DNA of 9,466 nt from an uncultured Prevotella sp. (GCA_945827565.1 CALZNR010000028.1:1-9466); one strand, 5' to 3'. Positions 1-6,874 are shown, counted from the stretch's first letter. Translations and numbers: made by a program. Notes: generated by a model not told the origin, from the letters alone.

Positions 1-249
1 GTGCCTTTGGTTCCATGCTCCATTCTGCTCTGCGCCAAGGGTGCCGTTTGTCTGTTTTACAATTGTTTGCACAAAGATGATGAAAAAAACGACAAAAGAT
101 GACGAGATAAAGAAGAAAATTGTAAATTTGCAAGCGGGTAGAAAATAGAGACGTATAAGACGAATTGCAGTGTGGCATGGACCATGCTGATATAGATAGC
201 CAATGAGGCTCAAACTGTAGAAAATATCTAACCTGTAGTGTATGAAACA
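1..249. other. Intergenic 5' edge, no gene supported
   Basis: This AT-rich stretch opens the window and I cannot assign a gene to it. One + strand frame is open from base 2 to a TAG near 148, but its conceptual product (Cys/Phe-rich, then Lys-rich) resembles no family I know. It contains a -7-like box TAAATTTG at 123-130 (+ strand) without a clear -33 partner, and a 13-base palindrome GCATGGACCATGC at 175-187. On the minus strand, a -7-like CATCTTTG (72-79) precedes an ATG at 23, so a gene leaving the window leftwards is possible, but only seven codons of it would be visible. Confidence 0.4.
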
Positions 250-500
250 CATTCTTCCTCATTGATATGGGTGCCCCAAGCGGGTATCTCCAACGTTTGG
301 GCAATGCTATGTGCCACACTCCTGTTAGTTTTTCAGTATGTCAGTTTCGGCAATCTGCACACTGTGGATGCCTCGCACGGCCCAGCCTCGTGGCCTATGG
401 GTGGCGAGTGGGGCAAAGGTGTGCAGCTAAGGGGCAGGTGATGCTGCGTGAAACACACTGGCACATGCCCGTCTTGAAAACGAATTGAGGAAATATAAAT
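250..500 (+). ncRNA. Candidate structured RNA of unknown family
   Basis: This stretch is GC-richer than its flanks and contains nested complementarity. A possible closing helix pairs TTCCTCA (255-261) with TGAGGAA (486-492). Inside are a hairpin at 270-288 (GGTGCCC with GGGTATC, using wobbles), a small one at 299-314 (GGCA/TGCC), a long arm at 355-426 closed by CTGCACAC with GTGTGCAG and continued by TGCC/GGCA and TCGC/GCGA, and a hairpin at 432-470 (GGGCA and GTG with CAC and TGCCC). A terminator-like hairpin follows at 530-568. I looked for signatures of tmRNA, RNase P RNA, SRP RNA and cobalamin or TPP riboswitches and did not recognise any; a diverged 6S-type RNA is conceivable from size and rod shape. 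The two ORFs here (238-441 and 267-488) look non-coding. Ends are approximate, and the strand rests mainly on the terminator. Confidence 0.3.
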
Positions 501-529
501 AAGTAAGGAAAAACAGTAGTTTTAGTTGA

Positions 530-568
530 GGAAGGGGTTCGCCGTGAGGCGGGCTTCTTCTGTTTTTT
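530..568 (+). terminator. Intrinsic terminator upstream of the receiver/ATP-grasp gene
   Basis: Bases 530-543 pair with 548-561 around a GTGA loop (544-547). The core is CGCC/GGCG and the rest is a continuous stem with several G-T wobbles. Six T residues follow at 563-568. It would end transcription arriving from the left, for instance the candidate RNA at 250-500. It also argues against starting the next protein at the ATG at 569, directly behind the T tract. Confidence 0.6.
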
Positions 569-635
569 ATGCCCCTTGTTCTTGCTGTGGCTCACATTTC
601 TTGCTGTCACCTGCATCCAATTCAATATTTTTCAT

Positions 636-643
636 TACTTTTG
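636..643 (+). promoter_or_regulatory. -7 promoter box for the receiver/ATP-grasp gene
   Basis: TACTTTTG matches the Bacteroidota -7 consensus TAnnTTTG. Transcription would begin near 650, giving a leader of about 30 bases before the ATG at 680. No good -33 TTTG lies at the usual 17-23 base spacing, so the call rests on the -7 box and its distance to the start codon. Confidence 0.4.
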
Positions 644-679
644 TGGGAAGTAGAACAAGCGAGCAAACACACTTACCGT

Positions 680-3640
680 ATGACACCGCAAACAACCAAT
701 AACTGGACGAACTTTTATCTGAAAGATGTGTCGTTCGTCAACTTGATGACCAAGCGTATCTTCAATGTGCTCATAGTGGCCAATCCCTACGATGCCTTTA
801 TGCTCGAAGACGATGGGCGTGTGGATGAGAAAATCTTCGACGAGTACATGGACCTCGGTCTGCGCTATCCCCCCACGTTCACGCAGGTAAGTACCATAGA
901 AGAGGCCAATGCAGTGCTGCGCACCACCGATATAGACCTTGTGATATGTATGCCCGGCAATGCCGACAATGATGCCTTTGACGTGGCACGTGTGGTAAAG
1001 GCCCACTTTCCCGATATTCCCTGCGTGGTGCTCACCCCCTTCTCGCACGGCATTACCCGACGGATGCAGGACGAAGACCTGTCCATCTTCGACTACGTGT
1101 TCTGCTGGTTGGGCAACACCAACCTCATTCTCTCTATCATCAAGTTGATAGAAGACAAGATGAACATCGACCACGACATCAGCGAGGCCGGCGTGCAGAT
1201 GATACTGCTGGTGGAAGACAGCATACGCTTTTACTCGTCTATTTTGCCCAATCTGTACAACTATATTTTGCAGCAGAGCAAGCGTTTCAGTACAGAGGCG
1301 CTCAACCCCCATGCCGCAGCACAGCGCAAAAGGGGGCGCCCCAAGGTGGTGCTGGCGCGCACCTACGAAGAGGCTATGGAGCTCTATCTGCGCTATGCCA
1401 ACAACACGCTGGGCGTGATCACCGATGCGAGCTATCCCAAGGGAGGCATGAAAGACCCCGAGGCAGGCTTGAAGCTGCTGCGCGAGATACGCCGGCGCGA
1501 TGAGTATGTGCCGCTGATTATGCAGAGCTCAGATGCCGTGAACCGGGAGAAGGCAGAGGCAGAGGGCTTTCGCTTTGTAGATAAGAACTCAAAGACGATG
1601 AATATCGACCTGCGCTATCTCATGGAAGAGCACATGGGCTTTGGCGATTTTATATTCAGAGACCCCGCCACACGGCGTGAGATTATGCGCATCCGTTCGC
1701 TCAAGGAGTTGCAAGACAATATCTTCACCATCCCCAACGATTCGATGCTCTATCACATCAGTCGCAATCACATGAGCCGCTGGCTGTGTGCCCGTGCCAT
1801 CTTCCCCGTGTCGGCGTTCCTGAAACATGTGACATGGCATAAGTTGCAGGATGTGGACAAGCACCGACAGATTATCTTTGATGCCATTGTGCAGTATCGC
1901 CGCATGAAGAACATCGGCGTGGTGGCAGTGTTCGACCGTGGCAAGTTCGACTCTTACAGCCATTTTGCACGCATTGGCGAAGGGTCGCTCGGAGGCAAGG
2001 GTCGCGGACTGGCATTCCTCGACAATATCATCAAGCGCCATCCGGAGTTCAATAGTTTTGAGGGCGTCAGTGTGGGTATTCCCCGCACCGTGGTGCTGTG
2101 TACCGACTTCTTCGACGAGTTTATGGAGAAGAACAAGCTCTATCCCATTGCCCTGAGCGATGCCTCTGACGAAGAGATATTGAGCCACTTCCTCAAGGCA
2201 CAGCTGCCCGATTCGCTCATAGCCGACTTCTTCACCTTCTTCGATGCGGTGAACGCTCCCATTGCGGTGCGCTCCTCCTCCCTGCTCGAAGATGCCCATT
2301 ACCAGCCCTTTGCAGGAATATACTCCACCTATATGATACCGCAGCTCAGCGACAAGTACGAGATGCTGCGCATGTTGGCGTGTGCCATCAAGGGAGTGTA
2401 TGCCTCGGTGTTCTATCGCGACTCCAAGGCATATATGGCTGCCACAAGCAATGTGATTGACCAGGAAAAGATGGCGGTGATACTGCAAGAGGTGGTGGGC
2501 AAGCAATACGGCAACAGGTATTATCCCAACTTCAGCGGCGTGCTTAGGTCGCTCAACTACTATCCGATAGGCGACGAGAAAGCCGAGGAGGGAATAGCCA
2601 ATCTGGCATTGGGTTTGGGCAAGTATATCGTGGACGGCGGACAGACACTGCGCGTTAGTCCGCATCATCCCACCCAGGTGCTGCAAACCAGTGAGATGGA
2701 AACGGCACTGCGTGAGACACAGACCCGCTTCTACGCCCTTGACATGACCAATGTGGGAGCCGACTTCAAGGTGGATGATGGCTTCAATATCAACAACCTC
2801 AGAGTAAAAGAGGCCGACAAGGACGGGTCGCTGCGCTACATAGCATCCACCTTCGACCCCTACGACCAAGTGATTCGCGATGGTATCTATGAGGGAGGGC
2901 GCAAGGTTATCACCTTCAGCGGTGTGTTGCAGCAAGGCGTGTTTCCGCTGCCCCAGCTGTTGCAGATGTCGCAGCAGTATGGTGCCGAGGACATGCGTAG
3001 GCCCGTGGAGATAGAGTTTGCCTGCAATCTCAACGACGACCGCACCGGAGAGTTCTACCTGTTGCAGATACGCCCCATTGTAGATAGCAAGCAGGTGCTC
3101 GACTGCGACCTCAATGCCATTGCCAACGAGGAGTGCCTGCTGCGCTCGGCCCATTCGCTGGGTCATGGCATCAGCGAGGATGTGCGCGATGTGGTGTATG
3201 TGAAGACCGGCGATGACTATACCGCTGCCAATCATCCTGCCATTGCCTGCGAGATAGAACGTATCAACCGCGGCTTCCTGGATCGTGGCGAGAACTATGT
3301 GCTGGTGGGTCCCGGGCGTTGGGGCTCCAGCGACTATTGGTTGGGCATACCTGTGAAGTGGCCCCATATCAGTGCAGCCCGTGTCATTGTAGAGTCGGGT
3401 CTCAAGAACTACAGGGTAGATCCCAGTCAGGGCACCCATTTCTTCCAGAACCTCACCTCCTTCGGTGTGGGCTATTTCACCATCAACACCTATCTGAACG
3501 ATGGCATATTCCGCCAGGATGTGCTCGATGCCATGCCTGCCGTAGAGGAAACGGAACACGTGCGACACGTAAGGTTTGAACGCCCGCTGAAGATAATGAT
3601 GGACGGCAAGAAGCAACTTGGCGTGGTGCTTCTGCGATAA
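680..3640 (+). CDS. Dual receiver-like / PEP-pyruvate-binding (PPDK N-terminal) protein
   Basis: A 986-residue cytoplasmic protein. Residues about 26-163 form a receiver-like domain without the phosphoacceptor Asp (LVICMPG at 87-93). Residues about 174-310 form a second receiver with the acidic pair E179/D180, candidate phosphoacceptor D249 (GVITDAS), S283 and K302. An all-purpose linker follows. The pyruvate-phosphate-dikinase N-terminal/ATP-grasp region carries GEGSLGGKGRG (433-443), IAVRSSSLLED (R531) and LLQIRP (R798). The C-terminal part has VGPGRWGSSD (876-885). No phosphohistidine swivel domain (TSGGxxSH type) and no PEP-binding barrel are visible, so it cannot be a complete PEP synthase or PPDK. 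I recognise the architecture from Bacteroidales proteins annotated as PEP/pyruvate-binding; its reaction is unknown to me. I chose the ATG at 680 because an in-frame ATG at 569 would put the promoter-like box at 636-643 inside the gene and add an atypical 37-residue extension. The gene appears monocistronic. Confidence 0.9.
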   Translation: MTPQTTNNWTNFYLKDVSFVNLMTKRIFNVLIVANPYDAFMLEDDGRVDEKIFDEYMDLGLRYPPTFTQVSTIEEANAVLRTTDIDLVICMPGNADNDAFDVARVVKAHFPDIPCVVLTPFSHGITRRMQDEDLSIFDYVFCWLGNTNLILSIIKLIEDKMNIDHDISEAGVQMILLVEDSIRFYSSILPNLYNYILQQSKRFSTEALNPHAAAQRKRGRPKVVLARTYEEAMELYLRYANNTLGVITDASYPKGGMKDPEAGLKLLREIRRRDEYVPLIMQSSDAVNREKAEAEGFRFVDKNSKTMNIDLRYLMEEHMGFGDFIFRDPATRREIMRIRSLKELQDNIFTIPNDSMLYHISRNHMSRWLCARAIFPVSAFLKHVTWHKLQDVDKHRQIIFDAIVQYRRMKNIGVVAVFDRGKFDSYSHFARIGEGSLGGKGRGLAFLDNIIKRHPEFNSFEGVSVGIPRTVVLCTDFFDEFMEKNKLYPIALSDASDEEILSHFLKAQLPDSLIADFFTFFDAVNAPIAVRSSSLLEDAHYQPFAGIYSTYMIPQLSDKYEMLRMLACAIKGVYASVFYRDSKAYMAATSNVIDQEKMAVILQEVVGKQYGNRYYPNFSGVLRSLNYYPIGDEKAEEGIANLALGLGKYIVDGGQTLRVSPHHPTQVLQTSEMETALRETQTRFYALDMTNVGADFKVDDGFNINNLRVKEADKDGSLRYIASTFDPYDQVIRDGIYEGGRKVITFSGVLQQGVFPLPQLLQMSQQYGAEDMRRPVEIEFACNLNDDRTGEFYLLQIRPIVDSKQVLDCDLNAIANEECLLRSAHSLGHGISEDVRDVVYVKTGDDYTAANHPAIACEIERINRGFLDRGENYVLVGPGRWGSSDYWLGIPVKWPHISAARVIVESGLKNYRVDPSQGTHFFQNLTSFGVGYFTINTYLNDGIFRQDVLDAMPAVEETEHVRHVRFERPLKIMMDGKKQLGVVLLR

Positions 3641-3645
3641 AATGA

Positions 3646-3707
3646 CAAGAAAAGCGGTAAAATAGAAACGTTTTGCTGCTTTTCTTGAAATGTTTTTGCT
3701 TTTCTTG
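3646..3707 (+). repeat. Inverted and tandem 10-mer repeats, possible terminator/operator
   Basis: CAAGAAAAGC at 3646-3655, starting five bases after the preceding stop codon, is perfectly complementary to GCTTTTCTTG at 3678-3687. The same GCTTTTCTTG recurs at 3698-3707, exactly 20 bases later. The first pair forms a 10-bp stem with a 22-base loop, in which AAAA/TTTT (3659-3662/3671-3674) can add pairing. A TTTTT run at 3693-3697 lies six bases beyond the stem. It may be a weak intrinsic terminator for the upstream gene. The second copy abuts the proposed -33 element of adk, so a protein-binding site is the alternative reading. Confidence 0.45.
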
Positions 3708-3736
3708 TTGTGTTTGCGTTTATTTTTATAACTTTG
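3708..3736 (+). promoter_or_regulatory. adk promoter (Bacteroidota -33/-7 type)
   Basis: TAACTTTG at 3729-3736 matches the -7 consensus TAnnTTTG and is followed by C, as is common. A TTG at 3708-3710 lies 18 bases upstream, within the usual spacing; a full TTTG at 3713-3716 is only 12 bases away. The transcript would start near 3743, about 20 bases before the adk ATG. The leader is A-rich and has no Shine-Dalgarno. Confidence 0.6.
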
Positions 3737-3764
3737 CAAGCCGTAACAAAAATAAGCAGAAACA

Positions 3765-4337
3765 ATGAAGAATATTGTGATTTTTGGAGCACCGGGTTCC
3801 GGTAAGGGAACGCAGAGCGAACTGATGATAAAGCAGTACGGATTCAACCATATATCCACAGGAGATGTGCTCCGCAGCGAAATAAAGCAAAACACCGAAT
3901 TGGGAAAAACAGCCAAATCGTTCATCGACAAGGGGCAGCTCATTCCCGATGAGTTGATGATCAGCATCCTTGCAGGGGTATATGATGGCTTCGGAAAGGA
4001 GCATCAGGGCGTTATCTTTGATGGTTTTCCACGCACCATCCCGCAGGCAGAGGCATTGAAAAAGATGCTGGCAGAGCGTGGACACTCCGTGGCAGCCATG
4101 ATAGAGCTGGATGTGCCCGAGGAGATACTGATGGAAAGGCTCATCAAGCGCGGACAGGAGAGTGGTCGCTCTGACGACAATGAGGAGACCATCAAGAAAA
4201 GACTTGCCGTGTATCACAACCAAACAGCCCCCCTCATCGACTGGTATCAGGCAGAAGCCCTGCATCATCATGTCAAGGGATATGGTGCCTTGGAAGACAT
4301 CTTTGCCGATATCCGAAAGATTATCGACAGTATTTGA
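3765..4337 (+). CDS. adk: Adenylate kinase
   Basis: A 190-residue cytoplasmic enzyme that interconverts ATP + AMP and 2 ADP, supplying ADP for ATP synthesis and balancing the adenylate pool. The Walker A loop GAPGSGKGT is at residues 8-16. The AMP-binding segment HISTGDVLRSEI covers 29-40, with the conserved R37. FDGFPRT (85-91) and arginines R129, R135 and R146 complete the nucleotide sites. The LID is the short form (about 127-138), without the Cys4 zinc-binding insert of long bacterial Adk, which fits the 190-residue length. The start at 3765 is set by the universal N-terminal KNIVIFGAPGSGKGT. The gene has its own promoter-like site and is followed about 100 bases on by a strong hairpin terminator, so it is probably transcribed alone. 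The call is secure from motifs and full length. Confidence 0.97.
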   Translation: MKNIVIFGAPGSGKGTQSELMIKQYGFNHISTGDVLRSEIKQNTELGKTAKSFIDKGQLIPDELMISILAGVYDGFGKEHQGVIFDGFPRTIPQAEALKKMLAERGHSVAAMIELDVPEEILMERLIKRGQESGRSDDNEETIKKRLAVYHNQTAPLIDWYQAEALHHHVKGYGALEDIFADIRKIIDSI

Positions 4338-4421
4338 CGCATAGCGCGGGTGTTGCGGGCACCGCTGTGTGCCCGCAATGCTTCACCGGCATATTTATCA
4401 GGCAGCAAAAACCAGAAAATA

Positions 4422-4489
4422 ATTGGTTGTTTGTTGAAAACTTACTATCTTTACCCCATTGAATGGAAGATAGTAAGTTTTTTCTTTTG
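4422..4489 (+). promoter_or_regulatory. Possible hppA promoter overlapping the terminator hairpin
   Basis: Two imperfect sites are visible. TATCTTTA (4446-4453) matches TAnnTTTG except for the final A; it has ATTG (4422-4425) 20 bases upstream and TTTG (4430-4433) 12 bases upstream. TTCTTTTG (4482-4489) also differs by one base and has TTG (4459-4461) 20 bases upstream; it would start transcription near 4496, about 20 bases before hppA. Either would produce an hppA mRNA lacking the left arm of the hairpin. The sequence does not decide between them. Confidence 0.3.
4437..4488 (+). terminator. Strong hairpin terminator between adk and hppA
   Basis: Bases 4437-4451 (AAAACTTACTATCTT) are perfectly complementary to 4467-4481, a 15-bp stem. 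Inside, CCAT (4456-4459) can pair with ATGG (4463-4466) around a TGA loop, leaving a TACC bulge. The right arm runs into a T-rich tract (TTTTTTCTTTT, 4478-4488). This fits an intrinsic terminator for adk. It lies only 28 bases before the hppA start codon. Confidence 0.7.
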
Positions 4490-4516
4490 ACACTAACCTA
4501 ATAAATTTAAAACACA

Positions 4517-6721
4517 ATGAGCAACATTCCTTTGATTTTCTGGCTTATCCCCGTGGCAAGCGTCACGGCATTGGCAATGGCATGGCACTTCTTCCGCATC
4601 ATGATGCAAGAGGAAGAGGGCACAGTGCGCATGGCAGAGATTGCGGCGCACGTGCGAAAAGGTGCGATGGCTTATCTGAAACAGCAGTACAAGGTGGTGG
4701 GCATCGTTTTTGCAGTGCTGGCCGTTCTCTTTGCCTTCATGGCATACGTGCTGAAGGTGCAGAACCCCTGGGTGCCCTTTGCCTTCCTCACCGGTGGCTT
4801 GTTCTCCGGACTGGCAGGCTTCTTTGGCATGAAGACAGCTACCTACGCATCGGCAAGAACAGCCAATGCAGCCCGCAGGGGACTGGACAAAGGACTGAAG
4901 ATAGCCTTTCGCAGTGGTGCTGTGATGGGCTTGGTAGTGGTAGGTCTCGGTCTGCTGGATATTGCTCTGTGGTTCCTTGTCCTCAATGCCTTCTATGGCG
5001 ATGAGCCCACAGCGCTGATCACCATCACCACCACCATGCTCACCTTTGGTATGGGTGCCTCTACCCAGGCCCTCTTTGCACGTGTGGGCGGCGGTATCTA
5101 TACCAAGGCTGCCGATGTGGGTGCCGACCTTGTGGGCAAGGTAGAAGCCAACATCCCCGAAGACGATCCCCGCAATCCTGCCACGATAGCCGATAACGTG
5201 GGCGACAATGTGGGCGACGTGGCAGGTATGGGTGCCGACCTCTACGAAAGCTATTGCGGTTCCATCCTTTCCACCGCCGCCCTCGGAGCCACCGCCTTTG
5301 CCATGAACGGCGAGATGCAGCTCAAGGCAGTGATAGCCCCCATGACCATCGCCTCTGTGGGCATCTTCCTTTCGTTGGCAGGTATCTATGCCGTGAAAAC
5401 CAAGGAGGGAGCCACCATGCGCGACCTGTTGCGCTCTTTGGGTATAGGCACCAACCTCAGTGCCGTGCTCATCGCCATAGCCACCTTCATCATCCTCTAC
5501 CTGTTGGGCATGGCCAACTGGCTCGGCCTGTCGTTCTCTGTCATCACAGGTTTGGTGGCAGGCGTCATCATCGGTCAGGCCACCGAATATTTCACCTCGC
5601 AGAGCTATCAGCCCACCAAGTCGATAGCCGAGGCATCGCAAACAGGTTCTGCCACAGTGATTATCAAGGGCATTGGCACGGGCATGATATCCACCATGGT
5701 GCCCGTGGTCACTATCTCAGTAGCCATCCTGTTGAGCTTCCTTTTTGCCAACGGGTTCGACCTCTCTATGAGCACCACCTCTATCAGTCACGGACTGTAT
5801 GGCATTGGCATTGCTGCGGTGGGTATGCTCTCCACGCTGGGAATTACGCTTGCCACCGATGCCTACGGACCTATTGCCGACAATGCAGGAGGCAATGCCG
5901 AGATGAGCGGACTGGGCGAGGAGGTGAGACACCGCACCGACGCCTTGGATGCACTGGGCAACACCACGGCAGCCACGGGCAAGGGCTTTGCCATCGGTTC
6001 TGCTGCCCTCACGGCACTGGCACTCCTGGCTTCCTATATTGAAGAGATAAAGATAGCCATGATCAGGGCGGTGGAAGAAGGCAGTGTGTTTATCGACACG
6101 GCAGGCAACGTGTTCAACCCCTCTACTGCCACCATCAACGACTTTATGTCGTTCTTCCAGGTAACGCTCATCAATCCCAAGGTGCTTGTGGGTGCCTTTA
6201 TCGGTGCCATGGCTGCGTTCTTGTTCTGCGGACTCACCATGGGTGCCGTGGGCAGGGCTGCCGGTGCCATGGTAGATGAGGTGAGACGGCAGTTCCGCGA
6301 CATCAAGGGCATCCTTGAAGGCAAGGCCACTCCCGACTACGGACGCTGTGTGGAGATAAGTACCCGCAGTGCCCAGCGCGAGATGATAGTGCCCTCGCTG
6401 CTTGCCATCATTATCCCCATTGTGGTGGGAGTGCTGCTGGGCGTGGCAGGCGTATTGGGATTGCTCACTGGTGGACTGGCAGCCGGATTCACACTTGCCA
6501 TCTTCATGTCTAATGCCGGCGGAGCATGGGACAATGCCAAGAAATATGTGGAAGAGGGCAACTATGGCGGCAAGGGCAGTGCCTGTCATAAAGCCACCAT
6601 CGTGGGCGACACCGTGGGCGACCCATTCAAAGACACCAGCGGTCCGTCGCTCAATATCCTCATCAAGCTCATGTCTATGGTGAGCATCGTCATGGCAGGC
6701 CTCACGGTGGCGTTTGCATAG
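4517..6721 (+). CDS. hppA: Membrane-bound ion-translocating pyrophosphatase
   Basis: A 734-residue integral inner-membrane pump, about 16 membrane helices, that couples hydrolysis of PPi to cation export. The Mg-PPi site is seen in DDPRNPATIADNVGDNVGD (216-234), in TDAYGPIADNAGGNAE, in MSNAGGAWDNAKKY and in the C-terminal GDTVGDPFKDTSGPS. Ala485 in GNTTAATGKG, where K+-independent enzymes have Lys, indicates the K+-dependent class. The gate glutamate E244 sits in GADLYESY, the place it occupies in Na+-pumping enzymes such as that of Thermotoga maritima, not the later position of plant H+ pumps. T92, F96, D148 and M179 also resemble residues I recall as marking the dual Na+/H+ subfamily of Bacteroides; this rests on memory and manual spacing. 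The length is full and the ATG lies in an A-rich leader without Shine-Dalgarno. The gene stands between terminator-like and promoter-like sites, so it is probably its own unit. Confidence 0.96.
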   Translation: MSNIPLIFWLIPVASVTALAMAWHFFRIMMQEEEGTVRMAEIAAHVRKGAMAYLKQQYKVVGIVFAVLAVLFAFMAYVLKVQNPWVPFAFLTGGLFSGLAGFFGMKTATYASARTANAARRGLDKGLKIAFRSGAVMGLVVVGLGLLDIALWFLVLNAFYGDEPTALITITTTMLTFGMGASTQALFARVGGGIYTKAADVGADLVGKVEANIPEDDPRNPATIADNVGDNVGDVAGMGADLYESYCGSILSTAALGATAFAMNGEMQLKAVIAPMTIASVGIFLSLAGIYAVKTKEGATMRDLLRSLGIGTNLSAVLIAIATFIILYLLGMANWLGLSFSVITGLVAGVIIGQATEYFTSQSYQPTKSIAEASQTGSATVIIKGIGTGMISTMVPVVTISVAILLSFLFANGFDLSMSTTSISHGLYGIGIAAVGMLSTLGITLATDAYGPIADNAGGNAEMSGLGEEVRHRTDALDALGNTTAATGKGFAIGSAALTALALLASYIEEIKIAMIRAVEEGSVFIDTAGNVFNPSTATINDFMSFFQVTLINPKVLVGAFIGAMAAFLFCGLTMGAVGRAAGAMVDEVRRQFRDIKGILEGKATPDYGRCVEISTRSAQREMIVPSLLAIIIPIVVGVLLGVAGVLGLLTGGLAAGFTLAIFMSNAGGAWDNAKKYVEEGNYGGKGSACHKATIVGDTVGDPFKDTSGPSLNILIKLMSMVSIVMAGLTVAFA

Positions 6722-6735
6722 GCAGGTTATACGTA

Positions 6736-6759
6736 TTTGTTTTTTTTTTCGTATCTTTG
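6736..6759 (+). promoter_or_regulatory. obgE operon promoter
   Basis: TATCTTTG at 6752-6759, followed by C, is a perfect match to the Bacteroidota -7 box. A TTTG at 6736-6739 lies 12 bases upstream, closer than the usual 17-23, with a ten-T run (6740-6749) between; no good -33 element exists at the normal distance. Transcription would begin near 6766 and leave a leader of about 110 bases before obgE. It would serve obgE, pgeF and the M23 gene. Confidence 0.55.
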
Positions 6760-6761
6760 CA

Positions 6762-6859
6762 CCGTCTTCACATCCTTCGCCCTCTGGCGGATGCTGTGAA
6801 GGCGGTGGCATCTTTATTCTTCCTGCCAGGATGCCATGCTTGTGAAGAGGGCAGGAGAA
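6762..6859 (+). promoter_or_regulatory. Structured obgE leader with competing stems
   Basis: The leader holds three inverted repeats. CCGTCTTCACA (6762-6772) pairs with TGTGAAGGCGG (6795-6805), one G-T wobble, capped by CGCC/GGCG (6778-6781/6786-6789). TGGCATC (6806-6812) pairs with GATGCCA (6830-6836). CCTGCC plus TTCT (6817-6827) pairs with GGCAGG plus AGAA (6850-6859), with one bulged T. The last two interleave, so they either exclude each other or form a pseudoknot. The right arm of the third contains the only Shine-Dalgarno-like AGGAGA (6853-6858), 16 bases before the obgE ATG. No T tract follows any stem, so none looks like a terminator. I know of no riboswitch class it matches. Confidence 0.35.
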
Positions 6860-6874
6860 CCAACAAAAAGAGCT

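Noticed and set aside
2..148. Tail of a gene entering from the left in frame 2
   Set aside because: It is open for 49 codons only. Composition changes abruptly from Cys/Phe-rich to Lys-rich and includes a -7-like box, so there is no positive evidence of coding.
238..488. Two short + strand ORFs (238-441 and 267-488)
   Set aside because: Overlapping in different frames, with no family resemblance and no ribosome-binding context. The underlying DNA is better explained by RNA secondary structure or non-coding sequence.
569..679. N-terminal extension of the receiver/ATP-grasp protein from the ATG at 569
   Set aside because: The ATG immediately follows the terminator T tract, the extension encloses a -7 promoter box, and the 37 added residues do not resemble the N-terminus I recall for the family.
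1325..1345. AT-hook-like motif RKRGRPK in the second receiver domain
   Set aside because: It appears once, at the start of a predicted strand within the receiver fold. I recall a similar RGRPK in Bacteroides homologues, so it is probably structural and not a DNA-binding hook.
1589..3967. 792-codon open frame on the minus strand
   Set aside because: It is antisense to the receiver/ATP-grasp gene and extends into adk. Its product is His/Val/Leu-rich with no recognisable domain, and the sense strand holds strongly conserved motifs. The absence of stops reflects sense-strand codon bias.
6722..6750. Terminator of hppA using the ten-T run at 6740-6749
   Set aside because: No stable stem precedes the T run; only a 4-bp GCCT/AGGC pairing is available. 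The run lies where the obgE promoter spacer would be.
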